From the NCBI GenBank assembly GCA_016936035.1, contig JAFGPU010000324.1:1-13469 (forward strand): a DNA stretch of 13,469 nt. Reading direction: 5' to 3'. Shown piece by piece: positions 1 through 5,792 of this stretch; position 1 is the first letter of the stretch, and each line of letters starts with the position of its first letter. The DNA comes from Acidimicrobiales bacterium. GTDB lineage: Bacteria > Actinomycetota > Acidimicrobiia > Acidimicrobiales > VFJN01. The translations under genes and the position numbers were made by a program. The notes beneath the pieces are model-generated. The model had not been told where the DNA came from. It saw nothing but the letters and a program-made list of their open reading frames with translations, and did no database searches.

Positions 1-383
1 GAGCCGAAGTGGTGGTGCAGGTGGTTGCGCCGGAGCAAGCGCCCCCACCGGCCGGCCGGCGGGTGGGTGTGCAGGCGCCGGTGGACGACCTCGTACCAGA
101 GGTACGTGCTCAGCACACCCCCGGTGAACGCCGCCGCCCATCGCCGCCCGGCCGCGGACGCGGCGAGCGGGTAGACGACCACGGCCGTACCGGCCGCGGA
201 CGCGAGCTTCTTGGACGCCGGGGTGAAGTACGTGACATCGGCGTGGTGCTTGAGGTGCTCGACCGACGCCAGCCCGCGACCCCGCATCTGGTGCATGGCG
301 AAGCGGTGCAGCCCGTACTCGGCCCCCGTCCACGACAACGCACCGGCCACCACCGCACCACCCAGCGATCCGAGCACCCGCAT
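1..383 (-). CDS. Fatty acid hydroxylase / sterol desaturase family protein (3' part missing)
   Basis: A leftward reading frame starts at ATG 383 and is still open at base 1, giving 127 visible residues. It shows the histidine clusters of the membrane di-iron hydroxylase superfamily: HRFAMH at residues 26-31, EHLKHH at 42-47, a VVHRRLHTH stretch near 99-107 and NHLHHHF at 120-126. In this family such histidines bind two irons and the enzyme hydroxylates or desaturates lipid substrates (carotenoids, fatty acids, sterols) in the membrane. Hydrophobic stretches near residues 5-20 and 64-95 fit membrane segments. The substrate cannot be read from the sequence. An in-frame ATG at 479 would add 32 residues, but it would leave no promoter space before the divergent gene and the extra residues look unlike the family, so I prefer 383. 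No clear Shine-Dalgarno sequence precedes 383. Divergent from the acyltransferase gene, 108 bp away. Confidence 0.8.
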   Translation of the reverse strand, partial: MRVLGSLGGAVVAGALSWTGAEYGLHRFAMHQMRGRGLASVEHLKHHADVTYFTPASKKLASAAGTAVVVYPLAASAAGRRWAAAFTGGVLSTYLWYEVVHRRLHTHPPAGRWGRLLRRNHLHHHFG

Positions 384-478
384 GCGCCGAGGTTCGCGCA
401 CGCGCGACGCCAGCGCACGGACGACCAGCGTGGACGCGGGGCAGGTGCGTTCACCGCACCCGTCCGACGCTGCGGGCA

Positions 479-491
479 TAGCATGCGCCCC
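479..491 (+). promoter_or_regulatory. Possible -10 box for a near-leaderless acyltransferase mRNA
   Basis: TAGCAT at 479-484 fits a TAnnnT -10 box and would place transcription start at about 491, directly before the ATG at 492. No Shine-Dalgarno sequence is visible and leaderless mRNAs are common in actinobacteria. No convincing -35 is seen at 17 bp spacing, so this is weak. The same bases read on the other strand give TATGCC, which could serve the leftward hydroxylase. Confidence 0.3.
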
Positions 492-1496
492 ATGGCGGCC
501 GAAGGCTCCCGGCGCACCCGACCCAACCTCGTCGCCGTCCCGGCCGACGAGGACGACGGCCCTCCTGACGAGACCGGGTCCCGCACCGGCAGCGAGACGC
601 CCGGTGACCGCAGCGATCGCGACGACCAGAGCGGCGACCATCGGCGCACCTCACCAGACGCTGAGTCCGGCCCGTCCGGCGAGCACGCCCCGGACGCCGA
701 CGACGCCGAGCCCGAACGGTTGTCGGACGTCGACGAGTGGGGCCGCTCCCAGCACCTGCGCGACCTGCTCGCCCAGCTCTACGACCCGATCTACGACAAA
801 TGGTTCCGGGTCGAGTGGGAGGGGTTCGAGAAGATCCCCCGCGAGGGCGGTGCGCTCATGGTCGCCAACCACGCCGGTGCCATCCCCGCCGACGCCCCGT
901 CGATCATGCACGGCATCGAACGCGAGCTCGGCCGTCCCGTGTACGGCCTCGCGGACGAGATGTTCAAGAAGGTGCCGGTGGTCAACCTGGCGTGGTCACG
1001 CCTCGGCGGCGTCCAGGCCCACCCCGACAACGCCTACCGCCTCCTGCGCGAGCAGCAGCACCTCGTGCTGGTGTTTCCCGAGGGATCCAAGGGACCGGGC
1101 AAGACCTACGCCGAGCGCTACCGGCTCCGGCGGTTCGGGCGCGGCGGGTTCGTGCAGATCGCCATGCGCGCCGGGGTGCCCATCATCCCGCTCGCCATCG
1201 TGGGCAGCGAGGAGACCATGCCGATCCTCACCAAGGTGCCGGCCGTGGCGCGCCTCCTCGGCCTGCCCTACGCGCCGATCACGGCCAACATGCTGCTCGG
1301 CCCGCTGGGCGCACTGGTGCCGTTCCCGGCCAAGATCCGCATCCGGGTGCTCGACCCGGTGCACCTCGACGTGCTGCCCGACCAGCCCCGCTACTCGCGC
1401 AGCCGCATCATGGACACCTCCGAGGGCATCCGCAACGCCATCCAGGAGGAGCTGTACGACATGCTCCGCCGCCGCCACAGCGTCTGGTTCGGCTGA
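492..1496 (+). CDS. PlsC-family lysophospholipid acyltransferase-like protein
   Basis: Encodes 334 residues. The first 80 or so are acidic, low-complexity and probably disordered; the acyltransferase domain begins near residue 95. The active-site histidine lies in NHAG (126-129) with an aspartate at 134, so the spacing is H-x6-D rather than the textbook H-x4-D. The glycerol-phosphate-binding block is FPEGSKG (195-201), and VPIIPLAIVG (229-238) is the typical fourth block. Family members move an acyl group to the hydroxyl of a lysophospholipid or related alcohol at the inner membrane face. I chose ATG 492 because upstream in-frame codons run through the divergent gene's space and lack family similarity; ATG 483 is also possible. 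The TGATG junction overlaps the next start by one base, so the two genes are likely translationally coupled. The pair resembles mycobacterial Rv0502/Rv0501 in kind. The actual substrate is unknown. Confidence 0.88.
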   Translation: MAAEGSRRTRPNLVAVPADEDDGPPDETGSRTGSETPGDRSDRDDQSGDHRRTSPDAESGPSGEHAPDADDAEPERLSDVDEWGRSQHLRDLLAQLYDPIYDKWFRVEWEGFEKIPREGGALMVANHAGAIPADAPSIMHGIERELGRPVYGLADEMFKKVPVVNLAWSRLGGVQAHPDNAYRLLREQQHLVLVFPEGSKGPGKTYAERYRLRRFGRGGFVQIAMRAGVPIIPLAIVGSEETMPILTKVPAVARLLGLPYAPITANMLLGPLGALVPFPAKIRIRVLDPVHLDVLPDQPRYSRSRIMDTSEGIRNAIQEELYDMLRRRHSVWFG

Positions 1497-2536
1497 TGGG
1501 CCGGCGGGTGCTCGTCACCGGGCTGGGGTCGTTCTGGGGCGGCCGCGTCGCCCAGGTCCTCGAGGCCGACTCGTCGGTCGACGTCATCATCGGCCTCGGC
1601 ACCCGCGCGCCGACGGTCGAGCTCGAGCGCACCGAGTACGTGCGCACCGACGAGAGCTACTCGATCCTGTCGAGGATCGTGCGGGCCACCCAGGTCGACA
1701 CGATCATCCACACGTTCCTGGTGGTCGACTCGTCGCAGTCGTCGAGCCGGCGCATGCACGAGATCAACGTCATCGGCACGATGAACCTGTTCGCCGCTGC
1801 CAGCCAGCCCGAGAGCCGGGTCTGCAACGTCGTCGTGAAGTCGTCGACGCTCGTCTACGGCTCGACCTACGCGGACCCGGTCTGGTTCACCGAGGACAGC
1901 CGCCGCTCGGCGCTGCCCAAGCACCCGGTCGAGCGCTCGCTGCTCGAGGTCGAGGGGTACGTGCGCGACTACGCGGCCGACAACCCCGACGTGTCGGTGA
2001 GCCTGCTGCGCTTCTCCAACGTGCTCGGCGAGGACATCGTCACCCCGATCACCCGTGCTCTCGAACGCCCGCTCGTGCCCAGCATCTTCGGGTTCGACCC
2101 CCGCCTGCAGTTCGTCCACGAGGACGACGTGGTCAGGGCCATCATGTACGTCCTCGACCAAGAGCTCGACGGCACGTTCAACGTCGCCGGCGACGGGCTG
2201 CTGACGTGGAGCGAGGTGGTGGCGATGTGCGGCAAGCGCCTGGCGCCGCTGCCGCCGGTCGGCCGGAGCTTGGCGGGCTCGCTGCTCTCCCGGATCGGCA
2301 TCGACCTTCCACCCGAGCTCGTCGACCTGCTCACCTACGGCCGGGGCATCGACAACCGGCGGCTCAAGCGAGCCGGCTTCGACTACTGGCACACGTCCGC
2401 CGGAGCGGTGCGCGCCTTCGCCGAGGCGGCGCGACTGCGCAGCACGTTCGGCGACCGACCGGAATACCACTACGAGCGTGACGTCGAGCAGTTCTTCCGC
2501 CACTCCCCCGCGGTCGTCCGCGACCACCGCACCTGA
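1496..2536 (+). CDS. NAD(P)-binding SDR/epimerase-like protein, catalytic Tyr/Lys apparently absent
   Basis: Encodes 346 residues of the extended short-chain dehydrogenase/NAD-dependent epimerase type. The dinucleotide-binding motif TGLGSFWG is at residues 8-15, the NVIGTMNL helix at 91-98 and the active-site serine/threonine strand KSSTLVYGS at 115-123. Where active members have Y-x3-K, this protein reads VERSL (145-149) just before LEVEGYVRDYA, so both the catalytic Tyr and Lys seem replaced. Mycobacterial GalE2-like proteins coupled to an acyltransferase are the closest comparison I know; the name GalE would over-claim. The start ATG shares its A with the stop of the acyltransferase gene, which strongly suggests coupled translation and a joint role in lipid or envelope metabolism (inference). 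It may bind NAD(P) or a nucleotide-sugar without turning it over, or use other residues. Converges on paralogue A, with a 52-bp gap. Confidence 0.85.
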   Translation: MGRRVLVTGLGSFWGGRVAQVLEADSSVDVIIGLGTRAPTVELERTEYVRTDESYSILSRIVRATQVDTIIHTFLVVDSSQSSSRRMHEINVIGTMNLFAAASQPESRVCNVVVKSSTLVYGSTYADPVWFTEDSRRSALPKHPVERSLLEVEGYVRDYAADNPDVSVSLLRFSNVLGEDIVTPITRALERPLVPSIFGFDPRLQFVHEDDVVRAIMYVLDQELDGTFNVAGDGLLTWSEVVAMCGKRLAPLPPVGRSLAGSLLSRIGIDLPPELVDLLTYGRGIDNRRLKRAGFDYWHTSAGAVRAFAEAARLRSTFGDRPEYHYERDVEQFFRHSPAVVRDHRT

Positions 2537-2568
2537 CACCTGACGCCGCCGCATCGATCGACGCGTGC

Positions 2569-2586
2569 ACCGGCCCGGCGGCCGGT
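2569..2586. terminator. Hairpin between convergent SDR gene and paralogue A
   Basis: A perfect 7-bp inverted repeat ACCGGCC/GGCCGGT with loop CGGC lies between the two convergent stop codons (2536 and 2589). It could act on both strands. No T-tract follows on either side, as is usual for actinobacterial terminators. Confidence 0.5.
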
Positions 2587-2588
2587 CG

Positions 2589-4004
2589 TCACCGACCGGT
2601 GGTCGACCAGTGCCAGGGCTCGCTCGGCAGGTTGTAGAGGCCGTACGAGTTGGCGTGGGCGGCCAGGAAGTTCCAGCACGAGTTGCCGTACCGGATGGCG
2701 CCGCCCCCGTTGCAGCTGAAGTCGATGGCGAGGCCGCGCTCGTGGTTGGACGTGCCCGGCCGCGCCGTCGGCGGGCTGCACTGCGAGGACGGCATCTGGT
2801 AGATCGCGTAGTACGAGGTCCCGCAGTGCGCCTGCCGCAACTGGATCTGCTTCTGCGGATCGCGGTAGCCGCTGCTCGCGCACAGCGAGACACCCTGGGC
2901 TGCGGCCGCGTCGAGCAACGCCTGCACGTTGCCGGCGATGCTCGCGGCGACCGTGACCGAGCCACCGTGCGGGCACGTGACGGTGGCCAGCCCGCCGGGC
3001 GCGGGTTGGATGACCGACGGCGCCGGCCCGGGCGCTGGCCGCGGGGCGGGGGCGGGGGCGGGGGCAGGTGACGGCGCCGGGGCAGGGGCGGGGGCGGGGG
3101 CAGGTGCAGGTGCAGGTGCAGCGCTCTCCGCGGCGGCCCGCTCGGCCGCCGCTTGCTCGGCGGCTGCCTGCTCGGCGGCTGCCTTCTCGGCCGCGGCCTG
3201 CTCCGCTGCGGCCCGGGCGGCTGCGGCCTCCTGGGCAGCTCTCAGGCGCTCGGCCAGCTCGGCCTGCTCACGCTCGAGCTTGTCGGCCAGGGCGGCGTCG
3301 AACTCGCGGAGCGATTCAGCCTCGGCGAGCTTGGCATTGAGCCGTTCCTCGACGTCGGCGGCGAAGCTCTGCTGCTGGGTGACGGCGGTCTCCAGCTCGG
3401 TCAGCTCCGCCTCCGCCGTGGACCGTTGCTCCTCGGCCGCGGCGACCAACTCCTCCTTCTCGGCCTTGGTGACCTCGAGGTCTTCGTGCGCCTGCTCGAG
3501 CTGATCGAGCAGATCGGCGTCGGCGTCGGACTGGATGCCGACCAGCGCCTGCTTGACGGTGGCGTCGGAGAGCGAGTCGGCTTTGAAGGCATCGAGGGCG
3601 TTGTCGGAGGCCGGATTGACGAACGCCTCGACCACGAGAGCATCGGCCTGCAGGTTGAGCGCGTCGATCTCGGCCTCCTGAGCCGCCACTGCGGCAGTCG
3701 CGCTCGCGACCTCGGCTTCGGCCGATTCGAGGGCCCGTTCGGCCTCGTCGAGCTCGGCCTGCTGGGTGGCGACGTTCGCTTCCAGGGTGCTGAGCGCCTC
3801 CTGGATCTCGGCGTCCTGCGCCTCGAGGGCGTCGATCTCGAGCTCCGCCTCGCCCCGCTGCGCCCGCACCTCGTCGAGCTCGCGCTCGGTTTCGTCGGGG
3901 TTCGGCTCTTCGGCGCTGCTGATCGCCGGGGTCAGGAGCGCAGCTGACGCGCCCACGGCGACGACGACCCGCGGCATCAGGAAACGGCGGCGGATGGGTG
4001 CCAA
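2589..4004 (-). CDS. Secreted coiled-coil VanY-type (M15B) D,D-peptidase, paralogue A
   Basis: Encodes 471 residues from TTG 4004, chosen because AGGAGG and a second AGGAG lie just upstream; GTG 4031, without a Shine-Dalgarno, would add nine residues. The signal peptide has RRR at 5-7 and a likely cleavage after Ala31. Residues 33-290 are Ala/Glu/Gln-rich coiled coil, with a non-repetitive segment near 123-170 (EAFVNP, SLSDATVKQ) shared with B and C. AAAEQ-type repeats (258-296) and a Pro-Ala stretch (296-329) form a long spacer. The VanY domain (340-471) has SGYR, zinc ligands His421 and Asp428 in SNHERGLAID, and Glu462/His465 in EPWHW. Six cysteines in this domain suggest three disulfides in an exported protein. 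VanY-type enzymes cleave D-Ala-D-Ala or related stem-peptide ends; this exact bond is not established. It has its own promoter and no operon partner. Confidence 0.87.
   Translation of the reverse strand: MAPIRRRFLMPRVVVAVGASAALLTPAISSAEEPNPDETERELDEVRAQRGEAELEIDALEAQDAEIQEALSTLEANVATQQAELDEAERALESAEAEVASATAAVAAQEAEIDALNLQADALVVEAFVNPASDNALDAFKADSLSDATVKQALVGIQSDADADLLDQLEQAHEDLEVTKAEKEELVAAAEEQRSTAEAELTELETAVTQQQSFAADVEERLNAKLAEAESLREFDAALADKLEREQAELAERLRAAQEAAAARAAAEQAAAEKAAAEQAAAEQAAAERAAAESAAPAPAPAPAPAPAPAPSPAPAPAPAPRPAPGPAPSVIQPAPGGLATVTCPHGGSVTVAASIAGNVQALLDAAAAQGVSLCASSGYRDPQKQIQLRQAHCGTSYYAIYQMPSSQCSPPTARPGTSNHERGLAIDFSCNGGGAIRYGNSCWNFLAAHANSYGLYNLPSEPWHWSTTGR
3018..3116 (-). repeat. 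Pro-Ala dipeptide repeat region in paralogue A
   Basis: This stretch encodes about 33 residues of almost pure Pro-Ala with single Ser, Arg and Gly interruptions. On the plus strand it appears as runs of GGGGC and GGTGCA units (3046-3120). Such rigid extended linkers commonly carry a domain through the cell wall. The short nucleotide repeats could allow length change by slippage. Confidence 0.8.
3117..3233 (-). repeat. AAAEQ/AAAEK pentapeptide repeats in paralogue A
   Basis: Encodes about eight consecutive units of the form AAAE(Q/K/R/S), expected to be a continuous alpha helix before the Pro-Ala linker. On the plus strand, near-identical 15-base units built on GCTCGGCGGCTGCC recur at about 3153-3190. 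Confidence 0.75.
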
Positions 4005-4077
4005 GGCGCTCCTGGACCTCCTGTGGCTCACACCACGTGTCGACGGTCACGCCCAATGCGCGGCCAAAGTGCCCGGG

Positions 4078-4106
4078 AATGTAACGAAGAGGTCGGCCGC
4101 TGTCAC
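4078..4106 (-). promoter_or_regulatory. Promoter of paralogue A with GTAACGA motif
   Basis: Read leftward, -35 GTGACA (4106-4101), a 17-base spacer and -10 TACATT (4083-4078) form a good SigA-type promoter, with transcription start near 4071. An unusually AT-rich tract at 4110-4132 lies just upstream, where an UP element would be. The -10 overlaps the heptamer GTAACGA (plus strand 4081-4087) found before all four paralogues. Confidence 0.65.
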
Positions 4107-4185
4107 CAACGCGCAACAACAAATGACAAAACCGCTGGTAGACGCTGTGGGCAGCCGGAGCTCGACCGCCGATACCGACCCGTGA

Positions 4186-4203
4186 GCGCGCGGCCCCGCG
4201 CGC
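4186..4203 (-). terminator. Probable terminator hairpin of paralogue B
   Basis: GCGCGCGG and CCGCGCGC form an 8-bp perfect inverted repeat with a two-base loop (or 7 bp with four), about 48 bases past the stop of B and upstream of the A promoter. A smaller ACCG-CTAT-CGGT hairpin lies at 4221-4232. There is no T-tract. Confidence 0.45.
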
Positions 4204-4250
4204 GCGTGGGGTGGCTGATTACCGCTATCGGTGACTGGTCTGACGGCGAG

Positions 4251-5498
4251 TCAGTTGCCGTCGACCGACCAATGCCAGGGTTCGCCTGGGAGGTTGTAGA
4301 GGCCGTAGTTGGCGGCGTTGGACTGCAACCAGGTGTAGGCGCCACTGCTGTAGCCGATCGTTCCGCCACCGGCGGTGAAGTCGATGGCCAGGCCCTGCTC
4401 GTGCATGGACGTTCCCGGTCGCGCCGTCGGTGGCGAACAATACGACGAGGGCGCCTGGTAGATGGCGTAGTTCGAGGTGCCGCAATTCTGTCGCCGCACG
4501 CGGATCTGATCGGCCGGATCGCGGTAGCCGTACCCGCAGAGCGGGTAGCCGGCTTCGGCCGCATCGGCGAGCAGCCGTTCCACGGCGCCGGAGATGTCGC
4601 CGGCCACCTGCACGACGCCACCGCCGGGGCAGGCGACGTCGGCGACGCCGCCCGCCACGGGCTTGATGCCGGTGATGTTCTTGTTGGCGTCGGCCTGCTC
4701 GGCCAACTCGGCGGCGCGCTGGCGGGCGCGCTCGGCCTGGACCTCTTCGTCGAGCTCGTTGAGCATGGCCGCCAGCTCGGCCTCGCGTGCGCGGATCTGC
4801 TCGGCCAGCTCGGGGTCGGTCGCCTGGAGCGCGTCGGCCTCGGCCAGGCGGTGATCGAGCCGCCGCTGCACCTCGGCGACGAACGACGCCTGCTGGCTGA
4901 CCGCGGCCTCGACGTCGGCATAGGCCGCCTCGGCCTCGGCCGCCGCGGTCTCGGCCGCCGCAGCGGCGGCCTCACGCTCGGCCTTCTCGGCCTCGAGCTG
5001 CTGCTGCAGCTCCTGGTACTCGCCCAGGGCGCTGGCGTCGTTGTCGGCCTGCCGGTGCAGGATCGACTGCTTGATGGTGGCGTCGGCGAGCGAGTCGGCC
5101 GCCAGGGACTCGAACGCCGATTCGGCCGGCGGGTTGACGAACGCGTCGACCACCACCCGGTCGGCCTCGATGTTGACGGCATCGAGCCGGGCCTGGGTGT
5201 CGGCCAACGCGGCATCGGCCTGGGCGAGCGCCGTCTCGGCGGCCGTGAGGGCCGCCTCGGCGTCGGCGAGCATGGTCTTGTGCGTCTCGACGTTCTCGCG
5301 CACCTCGGCGAGGGTGGCGCTGACCTCGACCTTGTCGCCCCGCAGCACGTCGACGTCGATCGACACCAGCGCCTGCTCGCCGAGGTGCTCGCGCTCGGAC
5401 GGGCTCTCCTGGGCGGCACCCGGCGTCGAGGCGGCGAACGAGGTCGCGAGCACGGTCAGCGCACAGGCGACGAGCAACGGACGGCGAGCGAGCGTCAA
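4251..5498 (-). CDS. Secreted coiled-coil VanY-type (M15B) D,D-peptidase, paralogue B
   Basis: Encodes 415 residues. The start is TTG 5498, supported by GGGGA eight bases upstream and by the signal peptide it begins (ARR at 4-6, hydrophobic core, cleavage probably after Ala29). Coiled coil covers roughly 55-265, with the A/B/C-shared segment at 115-165 (DAFVNPP, SLADATIKQSIL). There is almost no Pro-Ala spacer, so the head sits close to the coil. The VanY domain (about 275-415) keeps GYR, His366, Asp373, Glu406 and His409. It has only four of the six cysteines seen in A, C and D: the pair after the zinc aspartate (FTC and the later C) is absent together. The protein ends at WSVDGN. It resembles C most closely by eye. 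Monocistronic, with 246 bp to A and 294 bp to C. Hydrolase activity is inferred from the motifs. Confidence 0.87.
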   Translation of the reverse strand: MTLARRPLLVACALTVLATSFAASTPGAAQESPSEREHLGEQALVSIDVDVLRGDKVEVSATLAEVRENVETHKTMLADAEAALTAAETALAQADAALADTQARLDAVNIEADRVVVDAFVNPPAESAFESLAADSLADATIKQSILHRQADNDASALGEYQELQQQLEAEKAEREAAAAAAETAAAEAEAAYADVEAAVSQQASFVAEVQRRLDHRLAEADALQATDPELAEQIRAREAELAAMLNELDEEVQAERARQRAAELAEQADANKNITGIKPVAGGVADVACPGGGVVQVAGDISGAVERLLADAAEAGYPLCGYGYRDPADQIRVRRQNCGTSNYAIYQAPSSYCSPPTARPGTSMHEQGLAIDFTAGGGTIGYSSGAYTWLQSNAANYGLYNLPGEPWHWSVDGN

Positions 5499-5537
5499 CA
5501 GTCTTTTCCCCAGACCAACGAGACGGTGACCGGCCCT

Positions 5538-5568
5538 GGGCCATGGCCCCCGGCGAGCCCGGGCGCCC
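5538..5568 (-). other. GC-rich palindromic leader of paralogue B
   Basis: The predicted 5' leader of B (about 5578 to 5499) holds the perfect 12-base palindrome GGGCCATGGCCC (5538-5549) and the 8-base palindrome GGGCGCCC (5561-5568). The leader RNA should be strongly structured. Whether this regulates translation is unknown. Confidence 0.4.
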
Positions 5569-5584
5569 AGGCGCAGCGCGCCCG

Positions 5585-5613
5585 AATGTAACGAACCGGC
5601 GGCACGATGTCAC
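5585..5613 (-). promoter_or_regulatory. Promoter of paralogue B, same as that of A
   Basis: Read leftward, -35 GTGACA (5613-5608), exactly 17 bases, and -10 TACATT (5590-5585), the same hexamers and spacing as paralogue A although the spacers differ. Start of transcription is expected near 5578. The heptamer GTAACGA on the plus strand (5588-5594) overlaps the -10. Confidence 0.65.
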
Positions 5614-5695
5614 AGGCGAGCGGTACGACCCCGGGCCGGCGTGGCTCGACCACGATCTCCCCTCCCACGAACCACGACACTACGCTCCGGAGCCA

Positions 5696-5739
5696 CCTCG
5701 GGGGAGGATGGGGAGGGCACGCAGCGCGCGGCGCCGCTG
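5696..5739 (-). terminator. Possible terminator structures downstream of paralogue C
   Basis: Between the stop of C (5793) and the B promoter there are two modest inverted repeats: CAGCG/CGCTG with an 8-base loop (5722-5739) and CCTC/GAGG around GGGG (5696-5707). The gap 5499-5792 otherwise holds the B leader and promoter and no convincing gene. Weak evidence. Confidence 0.25.
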
Positions 5740-5792
5740 GTCACCGGGGGTGGCCTCGCAACCGCTCAGATGCAGACGGTGACGGCGGCTCG

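Noticed and set aside
9..491. N-terminal extension of the acyltransferase frame back to base 9
   Set aside because: The extra 161 residues are Arg/Pro/Gly-rich, lie antisense to the hydroxylase-like gene with its clear histidine motifs, and match nothing in the PlsC family.
1391..2965. Leftward 524-residue open frame opposite the SDR gene
   Set aside because: It overlaps antisense with the SDR gene and the end of paralogue A, is Arg/Ala/Val-biased and has no recognisable domain.
2929..3504. Plus-strand Ala/Gly/Ser-rich protein or repeat-derived array at the Pro-Ala region
   Set aside because: It is the complementary reading of the AAAEQ and Pro-Ala repeats of paralogue A; there are no unique spacers, so it is not a CRISPR array.
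4005..4031. GTG 4031 as start of paralogue A
   Set aside because: Not excluded, but AGGAGG lies inside this extension and points to TTG 4004; paralogue B also starts with TTG and has a signal peptide of similar length.
5543..5782. Small plus-strand ORF in the gap between B and C
   Set aside because: It has no Shine-Dalgarno sequence, crosses the promoter and terminator regions, and has Pro/Arg-rich composition with no similarity I recognise.
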